A DNA stretch of 64,000 nt, taken from contig NZ_PEAY01000001.1 in the NCBI RefSeq assembly GCF_002807665.1, positions 124,001 to 188,000 on the forward strand, given 5' to 3'. Below the pieces are notes generated by a model. That model was not told the origin of the DNA and searched no databases. It saw nothing but the letters and a program-made list of their open reading frames with translations. This DNA is from Neoalteromonas facilis. GTDB taxonomy: Bacteria > Pseudomonadota > Gammaproteobacteria > Enterobacterales > Alteromonadaceae. Of the stretch, positions 9,479 through 18,437 are shown piece after piece. The number at the start of each line of letters is the position of its first letter. The stretch's first letter is position 1. Both the position numbers and the translations under genes were made by a program.

Positions 9479-10606
9479 ATGCACATTTCCGCTAACTTCG
9501 ACAGTGGCAATATCAATGTCATCAGTGCTGAAGCGCCAGATAATATTCAACTTAGTATTCGCAAAGACAATCAATCTGACTTTTATCAATGGTTCCATTT
9601 TCGCCTACAAACAACGGCTTACCAAGAACACAAAATTACGATTAATGACCTTAAAGCGTCAGCTTATCCTGATGGCTGGGATGGTTACGATGTTGTGGCA
9701 AGCTACGACCGAGATGAATGGTTTCGTGTTGAATCAACATTTGATGGTGAAAGCTTAACGGTAGAGTTTACACCTGAGCATTCATGTATCTATTTCGCGT
9801 ACTTTGCACCCTATAGCTATGAGCGCCATTTGGACTTGATCAGTCATGCGCAAACCTCACTCGATTGTGAGCATAAATTATTGGGTGAAACATTAGATGG
9901 TCGCGATATGTCATTGCTGGTGATCGGTGAACCAGCGGAAGGAAAAAAACGTGTATGGATAACAGCACGTCAACATCCCGGAGAGACAATGGCTGAATGG
10001 TGTGCTGAAGGCCTCATCACGCGATTGTTAGATGAACAAGACGGACTTGCACGTGCGCTACTGCAGGATGCGGTGTTTTATATCGTACCGAACATGAACC
10101 CTGACGGTGCCGCAAGGGGGCATTTACGCACCAATGCTGTTGGCGCGAACTTAAACCGAGAATGGGCCACGCCAACGCTAGAACGTAGTCCTGAAGTGTA
10201 TTATGTTCTAGAAGAAATGAAGGCGACTGGCGTTGACATGTACTTGGATCTGCATGGTGATGAAGCGCTGCCATATAACTTTGTTGCGGGCAGTGAAGGG
10301 GTACCCAGTTTTGATGCACGTATGAAGCATTTAGAAGATACCTTCCGCAATACGTTATTGAACGTAACACCGGAATTTCAGGTTGAACACGGTTATCCAA
10401 AAGATGAAGCGGGGAAAGCCGATTTAACCATTGCATCAAATGCGGTTGCAGAACGCTTCAATTGCATGGGATTAACCTTTGAAATGCCGTTTAAAGATAA
10501 TGCGAATGTACCCGATCCTGCATACGGTTGGTCTCCGCAGCGCTGCATGCAATTAGGCGAAGATATATTGGTAGCAGTGCGTGCAGTTGTGCACGAACTG
10601 GGTTAA
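9479..10606 (+). CDS. M14-family zinc carboxypeptidase (cytosolic carboxypeptidase type)
   Basis: I start it at ATG 9479 (375 residues), since homologous proteins begin with the beta-sandwich N-domain seen here (ISANFDSGNINVIS); a GTG at 9425 would add an unlikely tail. The N-domain (1-125) precedes the peptidase domain. Zinc ligands are seen as His166 and Glu169 in RQHPGE and His259 in LDLHGDE; the substrate-binding NMNPDGAARGHLRTN and NLNREW follow the M14 pattern, and the general base is Glu335 in TFEMPF. No signal peptide is visible, so it is probably cytoplasmic. It resembles the CCP/AGBL subfamily, whose bacterial substrates are mostly unknown. Confidence 0.9.
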   Translation: MHISANFDSGNINVISAEAPDNIQLSIRKDNQSDFYQWFHFRLQTTAYQEHKITINDLKASAYPDGWDGYDVVASYDRDEWFRVESTFDGESLTVEFTPEHSCIYFAYFAPYSYERHLDLISHAQTSLDCEHKLLGETLDGRDMSLLVIGEPAEGKKRVWITARQHPGETMAEWCAEGLITRLLDEQDGLARALLQDAVFYIVPNMNPDGAARGHLRTNAVGANLNREWATPTLERSPEVYYVLEEMKATGVDMYLDLHGDEALPYNFVAGSEGVPSFDARMKHLEDTFRNTLLNVTPEFQVEHGYPKDEAGKADLTIASNAVAERFNCMGLTFEMPFKDNANVPDPAYGWSPQRCMQLGEDILVAVRAVVHELG

Positions 10607-10657
10607 TCTTGGGCAGTTTACACTCACACGACAACAATAAGAACAAAGGGGAATACC

Positions 10658-12319
10658 TTGGAAGGTTTGTATAATTTTCTCGTCGATTTAGATGGATTAC
10701 TGGGGGGCGCATTTTGGTTTCCGTATGTACTCCTTGGTGTTGGTTTATTTTTCACCATTTATTTGAAGTTTCCGCAAATTCGCTATTTCAAACATGCTTG
10801 TAAAGTTATATCGGGCAAGTACGACAAAGATAATGATCCAGGCGATACCAGTCACTTTAGAGCGCTAACGACTGCGTTGTCAGGTACCGTCGGTACGGGG
10901 AATATCTCTGGTGTGGCATTTGCTATCTTCCTCGGCGGCCCTGCTGCGCTATTTTGGATGTGGGCAACGGCATTCTTGGGTATGACCACGAAGTTTGTCG
11001 AAGTTACCCTGTCACATAAATACAGAGTTAAAACTGAAGACGGTACGATGGCAGGTGGTCCAATGTATTACATGGATCGCCGTTTGAACATGAAATGGTT
11101 AGCTGTTGCTTTTGCTATCGCGACGGTGATCAGTTCGTTTGGTACGGGTAACTTACCGCAGAGTAATGGTATTGCGACCAGTATCGAGTCTACCTTTGGT
11201 ATCGATGCTTACATAGTCGGTTGGACGTTAGGTATTTTGTTGGCGCTTGTTATTTTGGGCGGTATTCAACGTATCGCAGCCGTTACAGCGCGTATTGTGC
11301 CGTTAATGGCGGTTATCTACATGATTGGTGCATTTGCGGTTATTTTCGCCAATGTTGAAAACATCGGCCCAGCGTTTATGGCAGTGATTGGTGACGCCTT
11401 TACCGGTTCAGCCGCTGCTGGTGGTTTCTTAGGGGCTACGCTTGCTTACGCATTTAACCGTGGTGTTAACCGTGGCTTGTTTTCTAACGAAGCCGGTCAG
11501 GGTTCAGCACCCATTGCACACGCCGCAGCGCGTACTAAAGAGCCAGTATCAGAAGGTATGGTGTCAATCCTAGAGCCATTTATCGATACCATTATTATTT
11601 GTACGATCACCGGTCTTGTAATCCTTTCATCAGGCGTATGGAAAGAGAAGCATCAAAATATCTTTGATCGTTCTGATATGTTGTTTGTGAGCGGTCAATA
11701 TGCAGAATCTGATGCAGCAAGCGTTGATCAGTTATACCGCTATTTAAATGGTGTTGATGGTCACACGGTTGAGGCCTACAACGGTCAGGTTTCTGTCGTG
11801 AATGGTGTTGCAGTATCAGGCGGGTACACGCTTATCAATTCTCGTTCTGTTGCCGAAGATGTGGTGTATCGTGTTAACAATGAAGACTTGTTCTCCGGCA
11901 TGTTGGAAATAGTAGACGGCAAGCCAGTGCGCGAAAACTTGCAAGTATCAGGTAAGTCATTGGTTCACTCTGCACCGTTAACCGCCATTGCCTTTACGCG
12001 TGGATTCTTTGGTGACTTTGGTCAGTATATTGTATCCATAGGCTTACTTCTGTTTGCATTCTCAACGGCTATCGCGTGGTCATATTACGGTGACCGGGCA
12101 ATGACTTATTTATTAGGTCCACGCTCCGTCATGCCGTACCGTGTAATTTACTGTGCAGGTTTTGTTTGGGCATCGTTCTCAGACACGACCCTAGTGTGGG
12201 CACTTTCAGCCGTCGCTATTGTGGTTATGACGTTACCTAACTTATTCGGCATAATGTTGTTGCGTAAGGAAATGAAAGAGTCAGTTAACGATTACTGGCA
12301 ACGTAATCAAGACAAGTAA
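10658..12319 (+). CDS. sodium:alanine symporter family (AGCS) transporter
   Basis: Inner-membrane Na+-coupled uptake of alanine or glycine by family. It starts at TTG 10658, supported by AAGGGG six bases upstream; no ATG is better placed. The 553 residues show about ten membrane segments and AGCS signatures ([46 protein letters not shown] cut here to its core [13 protein letters not shown]). The family is usually about 450 residues: here a soluble insert of about 110 residues (about 327-437) separates the last membrane helices. The substrate is inferred from the family only. It is followed by its own strong terminator. Confidence 0.9.
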   Translation: MEGLYNFLVDLDGLLGGAFWFPYVLLGVGLFFTIYLKFPQIRYFKHACKVISGKYDKDNDPGDTSHFRALTTALSGTVGTGNISGVAFAIFLGGPAALFWMWATAFLGMTTKFVEVTLSHKYRVKTEDGTMAGGPMYYMDRRLNMKWLAVAFAIATVISSFGTGNLPQSNGIATSIESTFGIDAYIVGWTLGILLALVILGGIQRIAAVTARIVPLMAVIYMIGAFAVIFANVENIGPAFMAVIGDAFTGSAAAGGFLGATLAYAFNRGVNRGLFSNEAGQGSAPIAHAAARTKEPVSEGMVSILEPFIDTIIICTITGLVILSSGVWKEKHQNIFDRSDMLFVSGQYAESDAASVDQLYRYLNGVDGHTVEAYNGQVSVVNGVAVSGGYTLINSRSVAEDVVYRVNNEDLFSGMLEIVDGKPVRENLQVSGKSLVHSAPLTAIAFTRGFFGDFGQYIVSIGLLLFAFSTAIAWSYYGDRAMTYLLGPRSVMPYRVIYCAGFVWASFSDTTLVWALSAVAIVVMTLPNLFGIMLLRKEMKESVNDYWQRNQDK

Positions 12320-12335
12320 CCTTAAGTGAAGAAAC

Positions 12336-12369
12336 AGAGGCATCAGTGTATACTGATGCCTCTTTTTTA
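12336..12369 (+). terminator. rho-independent terminator of the AGCS transporter
   Basis: A 12-bp perfect stem (AGAGGCATCAGT / ACTGATGCCTCT) with a GTAT loop is followed by TTTTTAT. Confidence 0.92.
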
Positions 12370-12466
12370 TTGGCTTATCACTTCATCTCGCAAAACCATT
12401 TGCGTCATTAAGCCGTAATTACCGTGCACGTTGTGATGTCTGCACGAGATTGAATAGGAGTCGACA

Positions 12467-12793
12467 ATGGCATTAATAGACTGCCCATCATGTAATAAGA
12501 AAATTTCCGATAAAGCGAAAAGCTGTTCACATTGTAACTTTGCGATAGGCAACGCGAGTGAAGAAGATATCGCGAGAAAACAGCAAATGCAGCGCTTCAA
12601 TAAGCGTCAAAGTCTGCAAAACCAGTCAATGCTCGCTATGTTGATGTTCGTTTCAGGGTTTGGTTTATGGTATTGGGGCGGAGTAGAACCAACAGATTTA
12701 CAACAGAACATCGCGGTAGGTTGCTCCGTACTGGGTTTCATTTGGTACCTTATCAATCGTGCACGTTTGGTGCTATTGAAACGTTTCTCATAG
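12467..12793 (+). CDS. small zinc-ribbon membrane protein
   Basis: The 108 residues begin with a zinc ribbon: CPSC at residues 6-9 and CSHC at 20-23, 14 residues apart. A charged linker follows, then two predicted membrane segments (about 54-72 and 79-97) and a basic C-terminus, giving a cytoplasmic zinc ribbon on a membrane hairpin. The start is secure: AGGAG lies 8 bases before the ATG. It leads a tight group with the YeaC-like and DUF349 genes (9-base gap). I do not recognise a named family and no function can be assigned. Confidence 0.8.
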   Translation: MALIDCPSCNKKISDKAKSCSHCNFAIGNASEEDIARKQQMQRFNKRQSLQNQSMLAMLMFVSGFGLWYWGGVEPTDLQQNIAVGCSVLGFIWYLINRARLVLLKRFS

Positions 12794-12802
12794 AGCAAAT
12801 AA

Positions 12803-13090
12803 ATGCAGCTAGAACAACTCATCACCTCGTTGACGCCGGAATTGTATGAACGCATTAAGTTATTAGTCGAAACCGGCAAGTGGTTTGACGGTACGGCGTT
12901 GTCATCTGAACAAAGAGATACGCTGTTGCAAGCCGTAATGGTGTACCAGTCAAAAGTTGAGCAATCAGGGGAACACATGACCATCGGTGCCGATGGTGAG
13001 ATTGTGCAAAAGTCCCGTCAAGAGCTTAAAAATGAAATGAAAATGGCCCAAGAGTCATTAATTGCAAGGTTTAAAAAGCATGATATTTAG
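12803..13090 (+). CDS. DUF1315 (YeaC-like) protein
   Basis: The 95-residue soluble protein matches the pattern of E. coli YeaC: a TPELYERIK helix, GKWFDGTALSSEQR, a VMVYQSK segment and a HMTIGADGEIVQKSRQELK block. YeaC has no established biochemical role. The stop overlaps the start of the DUF349 gene by 11 bases (13080-13090), which suggests translational coupling. Confidence 0.85.
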   Translation: MQLEQLITSLTPELYERIKLLVETGKWFDGTALSSEQRDTLLQAVMVYQSKVEQSGEHMTIGADGEIVQKSRQELKNEMKMAQESLIARFKKHDI

Positions 13091-15887
13091 CCGTTTGTTT
13101 GCTCCGAAACATACTCATGCCGATCCAGAGGTTCGAATACAGGCAATCGCGACACTGGATCCTGTGCAATCAGAGGATAAGTCTCGGTTGCATGAGCTCG
13201 CTTTTAATGACGCTGATGCAGATGTTAGTTTGGCGGCACTCGCTCGTCTGGGCTCGTTTGATTTGTGGCTGAAAATGTCCCAAATTGCGCGTGATCCTAA
13301 GGTTAAAAAAGCGGCACAAAAAGAAGTCATTACTACGCTATGTGATGAACAGTTAACCACATTAAGTGCGGCGCAACGCAAAGCAAACGCTTTAGAGATA
13401 AAGGATGTTACAGTCTTAAAAGCGGTGCTGGAGAATACCACATTGTTTGCGTCAGATGCGCAATCGCTAAATGCAATATTACGTCATATTCATGAGCCTG
13501 ACTTTACGCGGAAAGTTATCGTCAATATCGAAGACACAGGCGTTCAGCAAAACCTCATCGAGTCAATCAACGAAACGGGTCAGTTGAATAAGCTGCGCAA
13601 GTCGATTAAAAACACTGAAACGCTTGAGTATATTGATAAGCGCCTTGATGAGCTTCATCAAAGGGCCCAGCGCCCAATTATCCTGCAACAACAATTAACC
13701 TTGTCTTTATCAAAATTACTCGCATTAGCAGACAATGGCGACTATTTATCATGGCAGGACAAACGTGCGGCGCTTACACAGGAAATTAATGCTTCCCTTG
13801 AAGAGCTCGCCACCTTAGCATCAGAACAAGCGGCGGTGTTGCGCGAGAAACGAGACACTATCCAATCTAGATTAGACGCTATTTATGTCAGTATCGCGGA
13901 AAAAATTGCCAGCGTTTCTGAGCAGGCAAGGCAGCAAGCACTTGTAGATCAGTGGAAAGAAACACGCAAAGCCCTTTTGCAAACGGCCAAAGGCATGCTC
14001 GAAGACGGATTGGCTAGCAAGCAGAGTCTTGATACCACAGCTGTGCGCGCCGACATCGAGCAACACATGGTGACGATGGATGACTATGCATGGGTCGATG
14101 GCGCACAAAAAGGCGACTTGTTAAGCGCGCTTCGAAAAACTGCCGCAGAACTAGCAAAGTTACCTGAGCATATTGCTGTAATTACCAATATTGAAGAGAA
14201 GCTGGCAATCTTAAAACAAGAGAACAATGCTGAGCCGCCAGCCGTAATGTCAGATGAAGCCGTACGCACTTTTAACGGATTAAATGACGATATTAAAAAG
14301 GTGCTTAAAACAGCAAGTGGATCGCTTAAAGCCCCTGTTATTACCGAATGGTATGCCATCCGAAAGGCGTGGCAACAAGCGCTAACTGATTATGACAATC
14401 AACTGCAAGCACAGCGTACGTTTTGCAAAAATAAAATACGCACGGGACTTGCGTTAATTAAACAAGGTAAGTTTAAAGCGGCCATTTCGATCTATGCCAA
14501 AGTTCAACATGCGTTCGCAGAACTTAGTGAAAGCGCACGTAAGCCGCTTATTCGCCAGTATGAACAATTCAGTGATGAAGTGGCACAACTTAAAGATTGG
14601 CAAAGTTACGTAGCAACCCCACGCAGACCTGAACTCGTTAAGCAAATGATAGCGCTCGCTGATAACATCACTGATGATATAGAGGCGCGCCGCAAAGCGA
14701 TCTCTACGTTACGAGCAGATTGGCAGTCACTTGGGCCGATTGATAGTAATAGTGAGCTAGCCGTGGCTTTTGATGAAGCGGCTGAAAAAGCCTATGCGCC
14801 TTGCAAAGCATTTTTTGCCAAGCAAGCGGAATTAAGAGAAGGCAACAAGCAAAAAGCGATCACGTTACTCGCTGCGCTGGAAACACTCAGTACATGTGAG
14901 CAAAATGATGAATTTATTTCGCGGTATATGCAGTTACGAAAAGATTGGTTTGCATTAGGGGAGATAGGCCGTAAGGACTGGCAATCACTCAAGCAACGGT
15001 TTAATGAGCTTTGTCAGCCACTGCAGCAACGAGCCAATGATATTCAAAAAGAACACGCGCAACAAAAACTAGCGTTGATCGAACAAGCTAAACAGATTGC
15101 AGAGACATTACCGTGTAATACCGCGGCATCTCTTAAAGCATTACAAGAAGCATGGAAATCGGTCGGCTATGCTGGGCAAGGAAAAGATCATCGATTGTGG
15201 CAGCAGTTTAAAAGCGTGAATGATGAAGGTTACGCCAAGCTAAAAGCATTGAAAGTCGAGCATGCACAAAAGTCCAATGAAGTGCTGGATGAAATGAATG
15301 CGGCCATAAATGCGATAAACGTAGATGTGGACGTTGCAGACGCTACAAAGCCGTGGTTATCTCAGGTGGAGCAGGCGCTAGAGACGGTGCGACAAACACT
15401 AATAGCGGCAAAAGATGATAGTGAAACACGCTTGCAGCTTAAGCATGTGCGTCAAATCGAGGCAAGTTTAAGCCATCTGCATAAAACGGCAAAAGCTAAG
15501 AATGCAGAGCATTATGCCAAGCAACAAGCTGATGTGACGAATAGCGCTTTCGAGTATTTGCAGAGTATTGTGGGTACCGATACAACGTTGGACAATAATC
15601 CGAACATACCGTTTAAAGTATTGGCACCGAATACTGATGAGGACATTAGTCGTCATGCGTTAACGCTGCAAATGGAAATCATTGCACAACTAGATTCGCC
15701 GGCTCAAGACATTGCGTTACGTGAGCAACAACAGCTTCAACTGATGACGCGTAAGTTGCAAGAAGGCGAAAGTGTGTCGATGGATGACCTCTGGTCTGCT
15801 TGGTTGTCGCTAGGCCCAATCAGTCAAACTGAGGCAGCTCTATTGGAAAGAGCGAAATTGGCCTATACGCAAGCGAAGCAAGGGTAG
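13080..15887 (+). CDS. large DUF349 repeat protein
   Basis: I start it at ATG 13080, inside the end of the YeaC-like gene, with AAGG about 10 bases upstream; this gives 935 residues. The sequence is nearly all helical and charged, rich in Ala, Gln, Glu and Lys, with several DUF349-type units, recognisable by W-x3-G repeats such as RADWQSLGPI (about residue 545), RKDWFALGEIG (about 620) and EAWKSVGYAG (about 695), plus LWSAWLSLGPI near the C-terminus. The N-terminal 120 residues resemble helical repeats. DUF349 proteins are cytoplasmic and of unknown function. No membrane or signal segment is visible. Confidence 0.85.
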   Translation: MIFSRLFAPKHTHADPEVRIQAIATLDPVQSEDKSRLHELAFNDADADVSLAALARLGSFDLWLKMSQIARDPKVKKAAQKEVITTLCDEQLTTLSAAQRKANALEIKDVTVLKAVLENTTLFASDAQSLNAILRHIHEPDFTRKVIVNIEDTGVQQNLIESINETGQLNKLRKSIKNTETLEYIDKRLDELHQRAQRPIILQQQLTLSLSKLLALADNGDYLSWQDKRAALTQEINASLEELATLASEQAAVLREKRDTIQSRLDAIYVSIAEKIASVSEQARQQALVDQWKETRKALLQTAKGMLEDGLASKQSLDTTAVRADIEQHMVTMDDYAWVDGAQKGDLLSALRKTAAELAKLPEHIAVITNIEEKLAILKQENNAEPPAVMSDEAVRTFNGLNDDIKKVLKTASGSLKAPVITEWYAIRKAWQQALTDYDNQLQAQRTFCKNKIRTGLALIKQGKFKAAISIYAKVQHAFAELSESARKPLIRQYEQFSDEVAQLKDWQSYVATPRRPELVKQMIALADNITDDIEARRKAISTLRADWQSLGPIDSNSELAVAFDEAAEKAYAPCKAFFAKQAELREGNKQKAITLLAALETLSTCEQNDEFISRYMQLRKDWFALGEIGRKDWQSLKQRFNELCQPLQQRANDIQKEHAQQKLALIEQAKQIAETLPCNTAASLKALQEAWKSVGYAGQGKDHRLWQQFKSVNDEGYAKLKALKVEHAQKSNEVLDEMNAAINAINVDVDVADATKPWLSQVEQALETVRQTLIAAKDDSETRLQLKHVRQIEASLSHLHKTAKAKNAEHYAKQQADVTNSAFEYLQSIVGTDTTLDNNPNIPFKVLAPNTDEDISRHALTLQMEIIAQLDSPAQDIALREQQQLQLMTRKLQEGESVSMDDLWSAWLSLGPISQTEAALLERAKLAYTQAKQG

Positions 15888-15893
15888 GCGAGT

Positions 15894-16112
15894 ATGGTTA
15901 CCCAAATTATTGAGTTTGTGTTTGATGCCGAGCCCGTTGCATACCGTTTTTTGAATACCGTAAAGAACTGGCACCAAGATGGGTTAAAGGCTGAATATGG
16001 TAGTGACTCTGCCTGCGTAAAGGTCAGTTATTTACCTGCGAACGCGGGGTTTGACGATACGCTATCTAGATTGGATCGATTAGCTGATGATATGGGAGGG
16101 CGGGCACTCTAG
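15894..16112 (+). CDS. 72-residue hypothetical protein
   Basis: It starts six bases after the DUF349 stop, and GGCGAG in that gap can serve as ribosome-binding site. The sequence alternates beta-like (IIEFVFDAEP; CVKVSYLP) and helical (YRFLNTVKNWHQDG; TLSRLDRLADDMGG) stretches, suggesting a small alpha/beta fold. I do not recognise a family. Its placement suggests it is the last gene of the 12467-16112 unit; no terminator hairpin is seen before the convergent ansA. Confidence 0.6.
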   Translation: MVTQIIEFVFDAEPVAYRFLNTVKNWHQDGLKAEYGSDSACVKVSYLPANAGFDDTLSRLDRLADDMGGRAL

Positions 16113-16145
16113 TGCGCCGCCTCATTGCTACTGATTGCTGTTTAA

Positions 16146-17150
16146 TTAGCTCAACTCGCCACATAAATCTTGCTGCAGAAGCTCGCGAATGGTGTCGTAA
16201 TCATACCCTTGCGAAAGCAAAAAGTGCAGCTTCGCTAAGGCTGCTTCAGGCGTCATATCTGAGCCCGAAACTACCCCTAATTCATTCAATACATGACCAT
16301 TGGCGTAGCCACTCATGTCAACTTTGCCCCGCGCACATTGAGTACAATTAACCACCACAATTTGTTGCTCTCTGGCAAAGCGAAGTGGCGCTAAAATCGC
16401 GTCAGATTGTGGCGCATTACCGACACCATAACTCAAGAGAATCAGCGCTTTTACTGGTTGTTGCAGAATATTCTGGATCACATCCGCTGAAATCCCAGGG
16501 TATAGACTGATCAAGCCAATTGGTTGTGGGTAAATCGGTTTGACGCTCAATGACTTATTTTCAGCAACACAACGATGATGCTCGGTGACCTGAATTTTAA
16601 TGCCAGCGTTGATCAAAATAGGGTAGTTGGGTGAGTCAAATGCATCGAAGCCATTGGCATCGACTTTTCGAGCTCTATTGCCGCGTAATAACTTGTTGTT
16701 GAAGAACAGCGTTACTTCAGGAATGGGATAGTTTGCCGCAATATACAAAGCGTTTAACAAATTTTCTTGACCGTCCGAACGTAGTTCTGCCAAGGGGATC
16801 TGTGAACCAGTCACAATGACCGGTTTTGACAAACCGTCAAACATAAAGCTCAGTGCTGATGCCGTGTAAGCCATTGTGTCTGTGCCATGGAGAATAATGA
16901 AGCCATCATAGTTATCATAATTGGCGGCGATATCATCTGCCATTTGTTGCCAGTCAGCGGGTGTCATATCGGATGAATCAATTAAGTTTTCATACTCGTG
17001 AATATGAAACTCAGGCATCTCCGGTCGATTAAACTCTGGCATACCCGCCAGCGTATCGGTTAAAAAGCCGGGAGCAGGCACGTAACCGCGTGGCGACGGG
17101 CGCATGCCAATGGTGCCGCCGGTATAGGCAATGTAGATTTTTTTACGCAT
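16146..17150 (-). CDS. ansA: type I (cytosolic) L-asparaginase
   Basis: Hydrolyses L-asparagine to aspartate and ammonia. I use ATG 17150 (334 residues), giving the family start MRKKIYIAYTGGTIG; an upstream extension to 17291 would overlap the divergent gene and has no family support. The catalytic set is complete: Thr13 in TGGTIG and Thr90-Asp91 in HGTDTM. The absence of a signal peptide places it in the cytoplasm, unlike the periplasmic type II enzyme. It is transcribed alone, away from the methyltransferase gene, with 130 bases between the two starts. Confidence 0.93.
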   Translation of the reverse strand: MRKKIYIAYTGGTIGMRPSPRGYVPAPGFLTDTLAGMPEFNRPEMPEFHIHEYENLIDSSDMTPADWQQMADDIAANYDNYDGFIILHGTDTMAYTASALSFMFDGLSKPVIVTGSQIPLAELRSDGQENLLNALYIAANYPIPEVTLFFNNKLLRGNRARKVDANGFDAFDSPNYPILINAGIKIQVTEHHRCVAENKSLSVKPIYPQPIGLISLYPGISADVIQNILQQPVKALILLSYGVGNAPQSDAILAPLRFAREQQIVVVNCTQCARGKVDMSGYANGHVLNELGVVSGSDMTPEAALAKLHFLLSQGYDYDTIRELLQQDLCGELS

Positions 17151-17216
17151 GATTTTACTTATGCTGACGTTATCTAAGCGCACACTGTAATGAAAGCACA
17201 CAGACGTGCAACCGTT

Positions 17217-17245
17217 TTCGAAATAAATCGTACAGGTACTATAAG
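17217..17245 (+). promoter_or_regulatory. candidate promoter of the methyltransferase unit
   Basis: TATAAG (17240-17245) has five of six consensus bases; TTCGAA 17 bases upstream is a poor -35 element. It lies 36 bases before the methyltransferase start, in the 130-base gap between divergent genes. Weak evidence on its own. Confidence 0.3.
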
Positions 17246-17280
17246 ATAAGCTATTCTTTTGTGCTTTAGTAAACCCGTCA

Positions 17281-18075
17281 ATGAGTAACAATCAGTTGAA
17301 AAAAGGCTCGATAACCTGTGTCGGTACAGGCATGACCATCGGTGCTCACATGAGTATTCGTTGCAAAAACCACATTTCCCAAGCGGATGTGGTGTTCAGT
17401 AGTTGCCACCCAGTAATGCAGCAGCACATTGAGCGGCTTAATCCGAATACTCACTCTCTACAATATTTGTACTCGAGCGATAAACCGCGCAATCAAACGT
17501 ATATTGATATGGTAGAGGTCATGATGGACGAGGTACGCCAAGGAAAGCGTGTCGTGGGCGCTTTTTATGGGCACCCAGGCGTATTTGCGCGCGCACCACA
17601 CAATGTTATTCGTCAGGCTAGAGAAGAAGGTTACAGTGCTGTTATGGAGCCGGGAATTTCTGCCGAGGACTGTTTGTATGCTGATGTGGGTATCGACCCA
17701 GGGGATGTCGGCTGCCAGCATTATGAAGCAAGCCAGTTTATGTTTTATCAACACCGCTATGATGCGTCGGCTTACTTAGTGTTGTGGCAGATAGCATTAG
17801 CCGGTGAGTTATCTCTAACTACGAAAGTCAGTTCATCCCAACATGTAACTATCTTATGTGAATTGCTATATGAACACTATGCGCCATCACATCAGGTGAT
17901 CTTATATGAATGCCCTACATTACCCACTGACGACGCTAGGATTGACTATATTTCGCTGGCTGATTTACCTACCGCAGATATGTCGCCCATTACAACGCTT
18001 ATTGTACCGCCTGCTTATAAACCAATACAGAATGCGAAGGTTTTGCAAAAACTGAGGCTGTTAACAAGTAATTAA
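17281..18075 (+). CDS. borosin-type peptide alpha-N-methyltransferase (tetrapyrrole-methylase fold)
   Basis: The 264-residue SAM-dependent methyltransferase has the features of borosin enzymes that methylate peptide backbone amides. In order: GSITCVGTGMTIGAH (9-23, SAM site), YLYSSDKPRNQTYIDM (62-77), where Arg70 and Tyr74 keep the Arg-x3-Tyr spacing of the catalytic pair in OphMA, FYGHPGVFARAPH (95-107), EPGISAEDCLYADVGIDP (123-140) and YEASQFMF (148-155). YGHPGVF and the PGxSAED/EA blocks are shared, as I recall them, with OphMA and with the free-standing SonM of Shewanella. Unlike OphMA it ends after the methylase domain (TTLIVPP), with no clasp and no fused core, so the substrate must be a separate protein; the next gene fits. 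Generic tools would call it a tetrapyrrole methylase or uroporphyrinogen methyltransferase, but no cobalamin or siroheme gene is near. The ATG has a poor ribosome-binding site. Confidence 0.85.
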   Translation: MSNNQLKKGSITCVGTGMTIGAHMSIRCKNHISQADVVFSSCHPVMQQHIERLNPNTHSLQYLYSSDKPRNQTYIDMVEVMMDEVRQGKRVVGAFYGHPGVFARAPHNVIRQAREEGYSAVMEPGISAEDCLYADVGIDPGDVGCQHYEASQFMFYQHRYDASAYLVLWQIALAGELSLTTKVSSSQHVTILCELLYEHYAPSHQVILYECPTLPTDDARIDYISLADLPTADMSPITTLIVPPAYKPIQNAKVLQKLRLLTSN

Positions 18076-18158
18076 TACTTTTATCACACGCGGTTTCAGG
18101 CATAATTTGTGCTCAATAAAAAGCTATCACTTAAACGCACGTAAACGAGAACATAGTA

Positions 18159-18407
18159 ATGACAATGTTAGAAAAACAATACGCTACGGAAGCTTTAGAA
18201 ATACTGATTGAATTAGGGGAAAATCCTGCATCTCAGGACATCATATTAACACCAGAACAGCAAGCGATCCTTGACGCTTATAAAGCGGATGCACAAAGTG
18301 CCGAGCTGTTAATGATTATCACGACGCCACCAGAGCCGGGCAAAGAAGAAGATGATGAAGATGACAAGGAAGATGACTCTGAAAAACCAGCGGATAGGGT
18401 TGCTTAA
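18159..18407 (+). CDS. putative split-borosin precursor peptide
   Basis: This 82-residue protein lies 83 bases after the methyltransferase. Residues 4-45 look like a small helical recognition domain: EALEILIELGENP, then ILTPEQQAILDAYKAD. The LTxEQ element echoes the recognition domain of SonA (LTDEQ, from memory). A hydrophobic stretch LLMIITTPPEP (50-60) follows and is the best candidate for the backbone-methylated core, then a very acidic tail (EEDDEDDKEDD, 63-73). There is no Cys, signal peptide or membrane helix. The assignment as precursor rests on position, size and architecture, not on a sequence match, and the core limits are a guess. ATG 18159 or 18165 could be the start; the ribosome-binding site (CGAGA, 9 bases upstream) is modest. 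An ordinary small acidic protein is the main alternative. Confidence 0.65.
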   Translation: MTMLEKQYATEALEILIELGENPASQDIILTPEQQAILDAYKADAQSAELLMIITTPPEPGKEEDDEDDKEDDSEKPADRVA

Positions 18408-18437
18408 CAGTTCCATTTCATTTTTTAAGTCGTAGTT

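Noticed and set aside
16112-16351. 79-codon plus-strand frame
   Set aside because: It lies mostly antisense to the end of ansA, has no family resemblance and a poor start.
17281-18075. Methyltransferase as a cobalamin or siroheme enzyme (CobA/CysG type)
   Set aside because: The fold is shared, but the FYGHPGVF and PGISAEDCLYAD blocks and the lack of any tetrapyrrole gene nearby favour the borosin group.
18355-18390. GAAGATGAT-like run as a microsatellite or repeat element
   Set aside because: It encodes the acidic tail of the 82-residue protein in frame and is not a perfect repeat.
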